From positions 2,983,218 through 3,047,217 of the forward strand of contig NW_006499973.1 in assembly GCF_000471905.2 (NCBI RefSeq): 64,000 nt of DNA, in the 5' to 3' direction. Origin of the DNA: Amborella trichopoda. Lineage: Eukaryota; Streptophyta; Magnoliopsida; Amborellales; Amborellaceae. Below are positions 52,867 to 64,000 of the stretch, piece by piece (within the stretch, counting starts at the first letter, position 1; the number at the start of each line of letters is the position of its first letter). The notes beneath the pieces were generated by a model, which saw nothing but the letters and a program-made list of their open reading frames with translations, was not told the origin of the DNA and did no database searches. The position numbers were made by a program, and so were the translations under genes.

Positions 52867-55800
52867 CTCTCATCCCTACCATGCTTACAAATAGCTGGAG
52901 GGCTTCATAATTGCTCTTAGAGGGCCATTGGCACAAGCGTGTTCTCGAACCCCCAAGCGGTGTAAGAGCGATTCGCACTCCAGTCGTAAAAAAACCTCTC
53001 TCACCATTGGCTTCCTATTCGCAAGTAAGAGGGCTCGTGCATCCCCCATGCGCTGGACCTCTGCGGTTGATCGAAAGAGGGTTTCCCTACCCCCTCACAA
53101 AGGGAAATATGGAACCCACTGACATCACTGGGCAACAAAGGAGTGGTGGATTGGTCGATGTATTAGGGTATGGGATGGGTGACGGACTAGGGTACTTTAA
53201 GAGCCTCGGTTTCTGCATGAGAAGCTGTAACTTCCTACCTGACTTGAGACTGATTGGGTCAGTGTTGATCACTGCTTCAGAGATCTGCACCATGTGGCAT
53301 GCTTTGTGAGAATGGAAGCTCTACCCTCTCGACTCTTTCAACCGTTGCTCGAAGTCAAGATCAGGAGGCCATTAGGCTCCCTTGGCCTTGGGATTCTTTT
53401 GTCGCTTGATGAGCTCCTCAATAGTGGGAGTAGGCTTCTAGTTGGCTCTAGACGATAAAACATTAGCGATTGTTAGGAATCTAGCTGCTTGGGCCACCGT
53501 CTTTTTCAGTTGTTTTAGATGTCGCCTACTAGTGTTGCAACTTTTCAGCACTTTGTCAAGAGCTTCAAAGTTTGGGCATTCACAAGTTTTACCTGCAAAA
53601 GACATGTTAGTAGTAGAAGAAGAAGGGTTAGAGGAATTGGGAACATAAGATGGGGGAGAGCTTTTAAGTTCGTCACTCAGATTTGACCGATCCAAGTAGC
53701 TTTTAACGTCACCACCGGAATTGGATGTGTGTAGGGAATCTTTTAGGTCTTCACCCTACTTGGACCATTGAGGGATGCATTTAATGTCGTCACCCTTATC
53801 AAAAATGTGCAGGGAATGTTTTAGGTCTTCTCCCTGCTTGGACCGTTGGGGGGTGCTTTTTATGTCGTCACCCTTATCGAAAGTGTTGGGAACCTGAGCA
53901 GAGGAAGGATCAGGAATGCCCTTTTGACTGTATTGAGGGTCTTGATCAGTGAAAGCGACTGATTCAGGCAAGAAATCCTGCAGGCTTGGTAACGGAGAAA
54001 AGGGTTTGAGGAATTCGACCTCAGTTTGAGGTTGAGGGAGTTTCCTATTTCGGTGATCATCCCTTGGTGCTCATCTCCTTTTATCATTTTTGTGAACGGG
54101 CGCATGTTGATCAGGGTCACGTGACTTAGGGGCTGGCCTTATTTGGAGAACAACCTACCTCTTCATAGACTTCATTCTGTTTCGTCCTTGATAGACTTAC
54201 CATGGTTCGGAATTTGAGGGTTCATCAAGATCAGAAGGCTCAGGTGGTACACTCTCACAGGAGGTCTGTGTCTGAGTGACCTCTTCTGTTGGCAGCCCAG
54301 TGGTTTGAACGTCATCCCCTGGGATAGTGCCAGTGACGTATCATCCTTGGACTTTTTCTGTGATTATGTCTTGGAAGCCGAAGCCCCCTTCTAAATCGTG
54401 ACCTCGCATCTGGTGATATGGGCATCAGAGGCTCTCAGTCGCTCGGGCGAGGTGCTTGGGCTGTCTCTACGGCTTGGGTGTGATGATCCCTACTTGAAGC
54501 ATCATATAAAATAGCACCTAAAGAAGGTCTGGTGGTAGTTCCTCAAGATGGTACTCTTGCTTGTCTTCTTCTTGAACTGTCACACGTGAGATGCTTCAGC
54601 TGCCCCGAATTCCTTCTTGAGACTATTGAGCTGTATCTGTCCCTTCTGGATTAAAGCCTCAATGTGATCCTTGAGAGTGAAGCAATCTTGAACAGAATGC
54701 CCCAACATTTTATGATAGGCGCAATAATTCTTATGGGTGATGAAATCAGCATCTCAGGCAAGTGATCATTTGGTGCTCAATCAACATTCGGAGTAGGGGT
54801 GGGCGGGACCCATTCCCTATTGAAGCTGTAGACTTTCTTTTTTTGCTCCTCCCAGTAGTCCTTTCCACATATGTTCTGAGGTGGAGGCACCCTATTGTAG
54901 GACTGGGGTTTCTGTTGGCTTACCTGAGGCGTCCCTTGAGTATTTACAAGGTTAACCCCCTTAGAGAATCCAGAGTTTAAAGTGAAGCCTTCTTGGGGTC
55001 TGATAGTGTGGCAGCAGCACTGATCATTCCTTTCTGTTCATTGTCCCGAGAATTGGGACGAACATTTCCAGATTTTCGATTGTTTTCCCCATTTGATGAT
55101 GGGGTTTGAAGTTTTCCATGATCATTAAGGAATAACTCTATCCGTTGAGATCAAATCTGATATAGAAGTCAGGTTTGATGCTTCGATATGCAGGGAGATT
55201 TCTAACCGCATGTTTCGCACACATGTTTGGACCGCATCAATTTCAGGCATGGGGGTAGCTTGGTGTGCAACTAGATCTCTCCATCTTGCAATGAATTGAT
55301 CCACTGGCTCCTCTGGGCCCTAAGTTAATGTGAGAAGATCAATAGTCTTGACTTCTCTTTCAACTTCACAGAAGTGCTTATAGAACAAGTGCTTCAGTTC
55401 TTTCCAAGTCTGCATTGAGTTCGAGGGGAGTCAGGCATGCCACTTGAATGCTAGCCTATCAAGAGTTTCAACAAACCGATGGAGAAGAAGCCTCCCATCA
55501 GCTACGGTCTCTTGACTTGCCAAAAAGAAATGGGCAATATGCTGGTGAGGTAACTCGTGCCGTTGAAGAGCGAGAGTCTCCCGTTTTGATAATTAGGGGG
55601 AAATGGGAGCTGATCAATGTAAGATGGATAGGGCTTCCGATATAAGGTTGTCTCTTGAATGCCTGAGATTTGTCTGCCCCTCAAACTGTGGGTTACCATG
55701 GCATCGATGTCAGCTTGTGAGACCTGCTGAGATGAGGAATAATCATGTGAAGGAGGTGGCTGCCTCGAGACTGGAATGGTTGCATGAGGAGGATTGGCTT

Positions 55801-56066
55801 CCTAGTGCAATGAGTTTCTTGAGGCCCAGTTTCTTTCCATTATCTTGATCTTCTCCATCATCTTACACATCCTTGCAACGATTCATATGGTCTTCTTGAT
55901 CATCATTGAGCTCCTCATCGACCATCACGCTGACTGTTTCCTCAGGGGGATTGATCTCTTGCGTGGTTGGGGTCTTACGTACCCGTCGAATTGGGTACGG
56001 AAAGTCGGTTAGCAGGGGTTCATCATGCCCCGATTGAGCTCGAGCTTTGTATGCTGACTGATTCAT
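52867..56066 (-). pseudogene. Gag and linker fragment, element G
   Basis: Same family as the B and C gag. On the minus strand a start Met lies at 56066 (Met-Asn-Gln-Ser-Ala-Tyr-Lys), with Glu-Thr-Val-Ser-Val-Met near 55930. The gag core (Glu-Pro-Val-Asp-Gln-Phe-Ile-Ala-Arg-Trp) lies near 55300, and Tyr-Cys-Ala-Tyr-His/Asp-Cys-Phe near 54725-54690. The linker has Asp-Lys-Gly-Asp-Asp-Ile-Lys repeats (53880-53680), then Cys-Pro-Asn-Phe-Glu-Ala-Leu (near 53570). Homology ends around 53080, before RT. The D LTR abuts at 52866 without a visible polypurine tract, so RT to integrase are deleted. Many stops are present. It is the only gag copy here with a plausible start codon. Confidence 0.82.
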
Positions 56067-56184
56067 GATGGTCTTGGGACCGCAGGGGCTGCAAGGTTTG
56101 ATAGTCTCCTACGACATTGACAACCATGCAGCAGTTTGGCTCTTTTACCTCAGGCTCTTCTGCGACCTGTTGTGGTGTTTGCGA
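56067..56184. other. Junction sequence between gag G and element-I LTR fragment
   Basis: About 118 bp begin like a T-family leader (gatggtcttgggaccgcagg) and then become unassigned until the element-I LTR edge at 56185. No primer site is present. Confidence 0.5.
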
Positions 56185-56817
56185 TGCAAATAAAATAGAT
56201 ATTCCAATGAAGATCTCTTGGATCTGACACCAAATGGAATTCAGATCTGAGGCCTGATCTGCCAGGAGATGAGCAGATCTACTCTTAGATCTGTGCCAGA
56301 GACAGAATGATCCAGAGAATTAAAACACGATTTTTAAAGAAAATTAACAGAGCAAAATAAATAAAAAAAAATCAAAACAATAAAAGAAGAAGAAACAATG
56401 GGGAAGAAATAATACCAAACCAGGCCGGATGGCCCGAGACTTCCGAGCCTTCGAGGGCTCGCCCGTAGCAGAATCGGCATCCTCTTTGCCTCTCTAACTC
56501 GGATGCTAACCAGCAAATCTGTGGTTGAAAGGGGTGGTTGTGCCGTGGATATGGTTCTAGAACTAAGATTGTTTTGCCCAAAGTCTAGACTTTTTGACTT
56601 AAGTTTAGGGTCTCAAGAGGCTAGGGTTTCTGAAGCAGTCCATAGGGTTTCAATCTTCTGAAGCTCTAGGGTTTTTTTCTCTCTGAAGTCGTGCCTCAAA
56701 TGGCCACAAAAAGACAACTTATAGGAATCAAGGATCTGTTGGAAAGGATAACTTTCCATAACCAACAGATCCTCATTCAAAAAATTCCAATTTTTGAGGT
56801 TTGGATCTGGCCGACAC
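56185..56817 (-). repeat. Truncated element-I-type LTR
   Basis: It aligns with 1690 to about 2350, starting from the same LTR terminus (TGTTTGCGATGC on the plus strand, the best-preserved end). It is cut at about 56817, where a T-family LTR begins. It shows that element I belongs to a multi-copy family. Confidence 0.8.
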
Positions 56818-57931
56818 GATGATTGTTTTCTTGTAGGGCTCAGCACGGCGATCGATTCGATACCAATTTCGAGCCATGAATCATCTTTTTGAGCCATGAA
56901 TCATCTTTTTAAGCCATGATCATAAAACTCAAAATTTGCTTGAATCTTGAAAACTTTGGATCGATTGTGTACTCGTTTCTTGATGTTTTTCTTCAGTTTC
57001 TTCAATGAATGACATTGAGCAAGCCGTCACGATCACGTTGCAACAAACGCAGCTCGATTTCGTGTCCGGATGAAGATTTTGTCGTCTTGAGTTTTTGGCT
57101 GGAATCTTCAAATCCGGCAGCTGAAATTTATAGTAGCTTTGACGCCTTTGTGTGTAAAATCCAACCGTTCATCGTAAGCCGAGTTCGGACCAGAGATAAC
57201 CTTGGACCTTACGCATATAATGAAATTGGTTTCGTGCTAATCGGGTATGCGAGCGTAGTGATTTGGCCACCAAAGTGAAGCATGCTGCTGCTGAATTTTT
57301 TGCATCTTTCTTCACATATCAACAACTTCTCTCTAGGTTTCTCCCTACTCGGGGATAGTCACGGGATGTACCATATATCGTAACACTTTTCTTGAAGAGA
57401 CAAACATGCTCACAAAATTTGAGCGTGATCCGAATTGTAACGAGTGAGATATGGGCCCAAAAAGTCACTGCCTGTGACTGTGGAAACAACCACCTTTAAT
57501 GTTGTTTTGGTGCAAGGTGGCCACACGGGAATATTGTGCGGCCTAGCCCTTTTCGGTATTTTACCCATAACTTTGTCCTAGAGTGCCTGATTAAGCCGAA
57601 ACTTGACCCATAGGGATTTTTTACTGTGTCGGATCCAATGGTGGTGGTTCCACAGCTGTTTGACACACCAAAATTATAGTTTTAGTTAGGGAGTCTATTT
57701 CAGGGTGCTAGAGGCCAATTTTTAGAAATTGTTTCTTTGAGTTCATTGCATTAGACATGTCTAATCGCGTTGAAACTTGGCCGGTGGCCTTCTGGAATGA
57801 TGGTAAGGATCTTGATCAATTCTGGGGATATTATGAGATTATCGAAATTTTCACTGTTTTATGGGCTTTATTGACCTGCTTCCTCTTTATTCCGCATCAA
57901 GGACCAAGGTGCTGAAAAATGTCTTCAAACA
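56818..57931 (-). repeat. Truncated T-family LTR (E)
   Basis: It matches about 5287-6360 of the B 3' LTR, ends TTCAAACA at 57931, and is followed by the conserved 'gccccaccaaatgttgtgct' block. The other half of the LTR is missing at the 56817/56818 junction. The phrase 'gagccatgaatcatcttttt' is duplicated near 56871-56905. Confidence 0.85.
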
Positions 57932-60639
57932 GTGTGCCCCACCAAATGTTGTGCTTCGAGAGATGTGAGAAGAATAATATTCAAAAAATTTCCTTCAACT
58001 TTATTACTTTTATCTTCCTAGCCACATGATCACGTGAACACCGAGCAGATTCACGCAATGGTGTAACTAGGATGTTCAAATGTAGGGATGCATTATTCGC
58101 AGTCCGTCCATGGAGACTTTAGGGGGAGAAGAGGCCTTTTTGAGGGATCTTATCAAAGTCCTCACCCTCGTATGGACTATTTGTGATTATGAAGTTGAGG
58201 ATTTTGTAAGGAACTCGTCAGTCCGAATCAGGCCCGTCAGGTAATTGAGTGCCATGTCGAAGGGCATTGTTCCCATTTGGTCGTGGTTTCTGCCTTGGAT
58301 AGACAACAAAAGAGCCTTTGGTCAGCCCTCATCTGCGCCGTGCATGAGTTATTCCATGGTGAGTAGGGAACCTCAACTTATCGAGGTGACCAGCTTTGGA
58401 TATAACCCCTACCCACTGCAATGCAGGTCATTACATAGCAAGTCCAAAGTCATGGCTGACTTAGTCTTCTTGGGGCATCTTTTGGTTTGTCGGAATGATT
58501 TTCTTGTTTGTTTGTTTACTGAAGAACCTTTGGTCGGTGCTGTCTGTTGCTACACCAGGTTTGCTTTTGACTGTCAGAATACCACTGTAGGTCCCGTTTG
58601 CTGGGTCCGGTCGGAGGAATTTTGTTAGCTGGTCTCGAAAGTATGGTCCTGTCGGCAAGGCGGGTTGAAGTCTTTGGCAGGTTCGTCATGGCTTTGTCAA
58701 TTTCTTGCCTTCATAGCGGCCTTAAGAATTTTTAGAGTGTGTTTGTGACCTCATGGGAATTGTGTCCTTCCTCATGAGACTTGTCTTGCTTTCTTTGCGA
58801 ATATTTTATCTTCGAGTCATTTTTGTGAAGGGACTCATGCTATCATAATATTTTCCTTGAAGCTCATGTTTTTTTTGGGTCCTGGTATTGTGATACCTGG
58901 GATTTTTCTTTTTGAGTATGGGCTGAAGCCGCCTATTGAGGCTAGTGTCGCATCAATTTGTTTATTGGTCCAAGTGTCCTTTGTGGATTTTCACTTGAAC
59001 TTAGGAAGAGACGCCGTAGAGACGGTTTTCACCAACTTCCTCTTATTTGGGGTTCTTTTACACATAACCGTTCGACATGTCCATCATTATTCTTCCATTT
59101 TTACCCATGACGCTTTTTTGGGTTTTCACTGTGCCCTGTTTTTTTACTCACAAAACTCTTTTACTCATGGTTTTGTGACCATGCCCTTCCGTGATTTTTA
59201 CTCATGGCATTCCCTTATTAAGGTATACACCATGCCTACTATTTCTCATGAAGAGGTGTTTTAGGGTCATGCCGTCGGGACCTGTACAAAGCCTTTTAAC
59301 ATCATGTGGCTAGAACGTGCACTATGGTTTAAGGTCATACAGTTGGACCGTAATGGAGATGGATGGCAGTATGTGGAGGCCATAGAGTGAGTATGGTAGT
59401 GGTTTTAGCTCACTTTTGGGGAGATGGCACGAGGTTACCTATGACAGATGGATGATGTATAAAAGGTAAAAGAAAAATGGTGGCCCACTAGCTTACGACG
59501 ATTGGGCCTTTTTGTGAGCGCAGGTGAGACTCACAAGGGAATGATGGAGGATGATGAAATGAATGGACTCACTGGAGAGTTAGTAAAGGCAGTTTGCTCA
59601 CACGAACGGGTCGATTAGGGATGATGTGTGTGAAAATGCACGTAAAAGGTGTGTCTGCATAGGCGGGGGCGAGTTTTAAGGTCACACCTCTTGGACCTGT
59701 GCAAAGCAGTTTATCATCATGCGGTCAGGATGTGCACTATGGTTGCTTGGACCATGGTTATGTAGTTTATAGTCATACAACTAGGACCATGCAGTTTAAG
59801 GTCGTGCAACTAGACCTTCGCTGCTATTTAAAGTCATATAGTTTGAACCATAGTTCTAAGCCTTTTAATGTCATGCTGTCAGGACGTGTACTATGGCTTA
59901 AAGTCATTTAGCTAGGACCGTGCAGTTTAGGGTCGTGCAGCCAGACTTTCACTACAGTTTATGATCGTATAGTTTGGACCATACAGTTTTAGGGTCATGC
60001 ACCTAGACCAAAGCTGTGCAGTTTAAGGTCGTGCAGCACCGACCAAGGTGTGGGTCGTCATGTAGGTGAAATTCCATGGGGAATAGGTCTGTGGATGGCA
60101 ATCGACTCTCTGGGGAAAAAATGGTTAAAGCCAACAAGATGTTTCGGTAGGAAGGCTAACTTCATTGTGGAAAAGGGGACTAATGTGGGTCTTTCATATC
60201 ATTGAGGACATGATAACAAGGTGTGAGGCAGACCCACTGGGGGTTCCAGCAGTAAAAAAGACCCTAACTCCACTAGGGGATAAAAAGGTATAGTACGAGT
60301 ATGACTCTCCTACTAGAGATGAGAAGTCATGGCCTGAGTTTGAATGACTTGGGTACCACTTTGCAAGGGATAATGAGCCACAGTCAAGGTGCAACTTCAC
60401 CGGGGATAGCGGTAATAGGACACACACAGCTTTGGCCTGGAGTATGCAACAATAAGCTATTTGAAATACAGTCGGCGCCAGGTGCAATGACCATCACTTC
60501 TTGTATACTTGGTCGGCGCTGGGGTTGCTAGAGAGGCAGCTGGTGTGGAAGACAGCCCGTGCTATTTTGAACACCGTCACTACCCGTGCTATCTCTTGGA
60601 AACAGCCGATGCTGAGTCTCTAAGCACATAGTCGGTGCT

Positions 60640-60850
60640 AAAGTCACCAACAACACAGCCCGCGCTTTGAGCACACAGTCGACGCAGAGTCTTAGAGTGC
60701 ACAAAAGTGCTGAGGTTACCAACAACATAGGCGGCACTAAAGTCTCTGAGCACACAGTCGGCACAGAGTCTTAGAGTGCACAATAAGTGCTGAGGTTTCC
60801 AACAACATAGGCGGCACTAAAGTCTCTGAGCACACAGCCGGCGCTGGGTG
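60640..60850. repeat. 79-bp tandem repeat, about 2.5 copies
   Basis: 'gagtcttagagtgcac' begins at 60687 and 60766, giving a period of 79. The unit includes 'ggcggcactaaagtctctga'. It occupies the place of the 45-bp array in element B. Confidence 0.8.
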
Positions 60851-61027
60851 TGGGTTAGTGTTTGGGCTCCGACACTCGGTCTTAGCTTCTGTTGGAATGG
60901 GATTTTACAGGCAGCGATGAGACTTGCGTCGGGCCTTTGATCAAAGCCTAACCCGGCCCATCGTCGTTTGACCTTCTAGGACACGACTGGGATTCCCAGT
61001 TTGTGAGGGGCATTTGAGGGAAACTTC

Positions 61028-61041
61028 GCTATATAAAGGGG
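61028..61041 (+). promoter_or_regulatory. Antisense TATA box in 3' tail of element E
   Basis: GCTATATAAAGGGG is followed by ATAAAACCCC, with conserved flanks relative to 10118-10130 in B. Confidence 0.45.
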
Positions 61042-62806
61042 ATAAAACCCCATTTCCACTACTTTTCATCGAAGGTAAAAAAAAAAACTTAAGGTAAAAC
61101 CTTTTAATGGTGAGGAGAAAATCTCCGGTGAGAGCTTCAGCAGCCAACCACGGTTTCCGGTAACGGTTTACAGGGAAGGTTTCGGCAAGCCTAACAGAAG
61201 TTTGTCGGAGATTAGTGAAGTTGCAGGAAGGAAGCGAGAAAAAGGAATTCTCTGAGGAGTTTTTCAAGATGATAAAGGAGTTCCGGCTATGGTTTTCAAG
61301 GGTAGAAGAGGTAGGAACTGGATTAGTGAGGTGAGAAATTGAAGAGTCATTGAAACAGACCGTCGCTGAAGCTAGACTGTTGCTAGGAAGTCAAACAGTT
61401 GGAGGAAGGCGAACGGTTTTCCGTAGGCACGTGTGAGATGTGTGTCAGGCGTCGGTTGTCTGCACGTTGCGACAGTCATCAAGCAGTGTAGTCTACGCTA
61501 TTTGAACGTATTTTTCAGCACCTTGATCCCTGATTAAGAAGAAGTAGGAATCAGGTCATTCAAGCCTACAAAACAGTCAAATTCCCAGCAGTCTCAGAAT
61601 GGACCCAAAATTGGTCAAAATCTTCATCAGCACTTCAAAAGACCATCTACCACGTTTCATTGATATCAGATATGTCTAAGGCAGTGAACAAAAAGAAATA
61701 ATTTCAGTGAAATCAGTCTCTAGCACCTTAAAATAGACCCTGTAACTAGATGTGTACTTTTGGTTCATCAAACAGCTATGGGACCACTGCCATTAGATCC
61801 GGCATGGTAGAACACCCTTATGGGTTAAATTTCAGCTTAATCGGGCACTCTAAGACAAAGTTATAGGTAAAATACCAAAAAGAGGTATGTCGCACACTAT
61901 TCCCGTGTAACCACCCTGCATCAAAACACCATTAAAGGTGGTTGTTTTTACAGTCATGGGTTGTTACTTTCGGGGCCTATATCTCACTCGTTCCAAGTCA
62001 GATCACTCCTAAATTTGGTGAGCATGTTCGTCTCATCAAAACGAACAATTCGACATACAGTACGCCCGTGACGACACCTAAGCAGAGAGAAAAACTAAAT
62101 CAAACTTGCTGATCTGTGAAGAAAGTTACAGAAATTTCAACAGTAGCACACCTCGTTCGAGCAGCTAGATCACTACCCTAGCATACCCGATCGTCACGAA
62201 ACCAATTGTATTATGTGTGTGAGGTCCGAGGTTATCTCCGATCCGAAACTCGCATATGTGAACGATTGGATTCACACACAAAGGCATCAAAGTTTCTGTA
62301 AATTTCGGCAACCATATTTCAAGATTCTGGCCAAAACCTCAAGACGACAAAATCTTCATCTGGACGTGAAATCAAGTAACGTTCGTTGCAACGTGATCCT
62401 GACGGCATGCTTTGTGTGATTCAATGAAGAAGGCACGAAGAAACGTCAAGGAACAAGCACACAATCGATCTGAAGTTTTCAAGATTCATCCAAAATTCAA
62501 GTCTCATGATCATGGCTCAAAACGTGATACATGGCTCGAAGTTGGTATCAAAATGATAGTCATGCCTAGCCCTATAAGAAAACAATAATCTTTCGATCAA
62601 ACAGGCATCAGAACACCGCCGGGTCAGCCATGGAAGATCACGCAATTTTCGGGCACCAGTAGGGACTGTTCTGAAATATCACACATTATTAGGTAGGGGC
62701 AAAACAGTCCTTCTGCACTCATTTTTAGAATTTCTTTAAATTCAATTCAATTGTAATTATTCAATCTTAGGTAGTTTTCAGGCGTACACCCACATTTTAG
62801 CCCAAT

Positions 62807-62820
62807 TTTATATAAACAGG
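62807..62820 (+). promoter_or_regulatory. LTR TATA box, element F
   Basis: TTTATATAAACAGG, in the same relative position as the boxes in the B LTRs. Confidence 0.7.
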
Positions 62821-63264
62821 CAATGCCTCATTGTACAATGACGGATTCATTATTCTTGGATCAATCAATAAAATTCTGATTTCTTGCTTGAGCCTGTGAG
62901 TACGTCTTAAAGAGAGAGAGAAGAGAGAGAAGAAAAGGGTCGGTACCCTTCGAGCAGGTAACTTTCTCTCTCCTCCCCTCTTTCTCTTTTCTTCCTTCTT
63001 TCACTCTCATCCCCTCTTTCTCTCTCCTCCCCTCTTTCTCTCTTCTTCTCATCTCTATCTCTTTCTATCTCCTCCCCTCTTCTCATCTCTATATATTTCT
63101 CTCTCTTCTTCCATCTCTATCTCTTTCTCTTTCTTCTTCTCATCTCTATTTCTCTCTTCTCATTTCTATCTCTTTCTCTCTTTTATTTCCGTCTATATCT
63201 CTTTCTCTGTCGTATTTTCGTCTCTATCTCTTTCTCTCCCCTCTTACTTTGGTCGTTATCTCCC

Positions 63265-63740
63265 TCTCCTCTTCCTCTAATGCAATCGATAAAGCCTAGC
63301 GCCGATTGGATTTACCCTTCTCCTTTCATTCCCAATGCCGTGTGGGGTTTTCTCTTTCCTCTCCTTTAATTCCCAGCATTGGGTGGGGTTTCTCTCTCCT
63401 TTCCTTTAATTCCCAGTGTCGAGTGGGGTTTTCTCTCTCCTCTCTTCCATCATAGCCGGTTCACCAGCATTGGTTGGATTTCTCATTCTTCTCTATTGCA
63501 GTTGGCGAAGCCTAGCACCGACTTGACTGTCTCCCATGCTTCTCTCCCATCACAATCGATGCAAGCCTAGTGCCACGTGGTTCTCTCTCTCTCTTCTCTT
63601 TTGACACAGTCGACGAAGCCTAGTGCCGACTGCTTTTTTCACTCTCTTCTCTTTTGACACAGTCGGCGAAGCCTAGTGTCAACTGCCTCTTCTCTCTCTT
63701 CTTCTAACACAGTCGGCAAGGCTTAGAGCCGACTACATCT
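63265..63740. repeat. LTR minisatellite with hairpin units, element F
   Basis: Units contain cagtcggcgaagcctagtgc followed by cgactgc. The arms cagtcggc and gccgactg are complementary around a 'gaagcctagt' loop. It is the same array as 4380-4740 in reverse, but with better preserved arms. Confidence 0.8.
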
Positions 63741-64000
63741 CCCTTTCTTCTCTCTCTTTTATCCTCTAGTCTTTTCTCTTCTTTTCTTCTCCCTCCTTCT
63801 GTCAGTTCCCTTCTTCTCTTACTTCATTCTTTCCCCATAACCATCACTCTGCTATTTTTTCATTCGACTAAGAGGGATGGAAGTTACTTGGACCTCTTTA
63901 TTGTGTCAGGATTACTTGGCCCTCTTTATTGCCACGACAGACTGACCATCGTGCCTAGCTAGTCGTTACTAGTAACGATGTCTAATAGTGATACTGTGAG

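Larger units (their letters stand above)
57932..61498 (-). other. 3' untranslated region of element E
   Basis: Counterpart of the B tail: 'tttactcatgg' block at 59040-59260, 'tttaaggtcat' repeats at 59280-60060, hairpin-type 'cggcgct' repeats at 60460-60850, and antisense TATA at 61028. It lacks the 48-bp and 40-bp arrays of B, which is why it is shorter. No pol follows; it is cut by LTR F at 61499. No protein-like frame was found. Confidence 0.72.
61499..64000 (+). repeat. T-family LTR (F), plus orientation, runs off window
   Basis: This is the reverse of the B LTR. It begins TATTTGAACG at 61499 (TG changed to TA) and follows the LTR through the TATA box (62807), CT tract (62905-63265) and minisatellite (63265-63740) to the equivalent of B position about 4070 at the window end. 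About 500 bp are missing. Any gag-pol of this element would lie to the right, outside the window. Confidence 0.87.

Noticed and set aside
51037-52876. ATCCC on both sides of LTR D as a target duplication
   Set aside because: The right copy is 5 bp away from the LTR end, so it does not have the required position; a chance match is plausible.
1-64000. tRNA, rRNA or small nuclear RNA genes
   Set aside because: No cloverleaf-like, box A/B or rRNA-like sequence was noticed on either strand; primer-site matches to tRNA ends are retroelement features only.

Overview
The window looks like intergenic DNA from a large, repeat-rich flowering-plant genome. I found no host gene with an intact reading frame. 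Almost everything is degraded Ty3/gypsy LTR-retrotransposon sequence, probably of the Tat/Ogre-like clade, inserted into one another, plus two broken plant-mobile-domain (PMD) genes. The plant assignment rests on PMD homology, on the type of gypsy pol (an extra RNase-H-like domain after the RT-linked one), and on the primer-binding sites. I cannot name the species.

Layout, left to right. (1) 1-1689 and 30746-32692 are the two halves of one old minus-strand gypsy element, called T0 here, whose integrase is split. (2) The split is caused by element I (1690-30745), a minus-strand LTR element with 1.1-kb LTRs at 1690-2819 and 29658-30745, a CTGAT target duplication, a primer-binding site and a polypurine tract. 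(3) Element I is itself split by element B (3571-21299), a 17.7-kb minus-strand gypsy element with 2.8-kb LTRs and an ATGGG duplication. B has recognisable gag, RT, RNase H and integrase remnants and a 5.4-kb tandem-repeat-rich 3' untranslated region. With B removed, element I keeps about 10 kb of internal DNA. That DNA has no visible gag or pol but holds two decayed PMD genes on the strand opposite to the element, at 22303-23831 and 25962-27410. (4) 32693-44294 is element C, same family as B, minus strand. It has a 5' LTR, a primer-binding site and broken gag-pol. At about 32692 it is fused directly to the truncated RT of T0. (5) 44295-51041 (region H) is unassigned. It has a coiled-coil pseudogene, several minisatellites and a TATA-like promoter. 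(6) 51042-61498 is a mosaic: a T-family LTR with an internal deletion, a gag fragment (G), a truncated element-I LTR, a truncated T-family LTR (E), and E's 3' untranslated region. (7) 61499 to the end is the beginning of another T-family LTR (F) in the opposite, plus-strand orientation.

Working logic. The T-family elements (T0, B, C, G/D, E, F) are autonomous in type but dead in every copy seen here, through stops, frameshifts and lost catalytic residues. They have long LTRs with minus-strand TATA boxes, a tRNA-type primer site, gag, a repeat-bearing linker where protease would be expected, RT, RNase H, a second RNase-H-like domain, integrase and a very long 3' tail. Element I has intact mobility signals (LTRs, primer site, polypurine tract, target duplication) but no replication genes, so it was probably mobilised in trans while carrying PMD genes. 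A dispersed double-hairpin motif runs through its LTRs, spacers and the PMD intron. All domain calls come from reading translated motifs by eye; no database search was possible.
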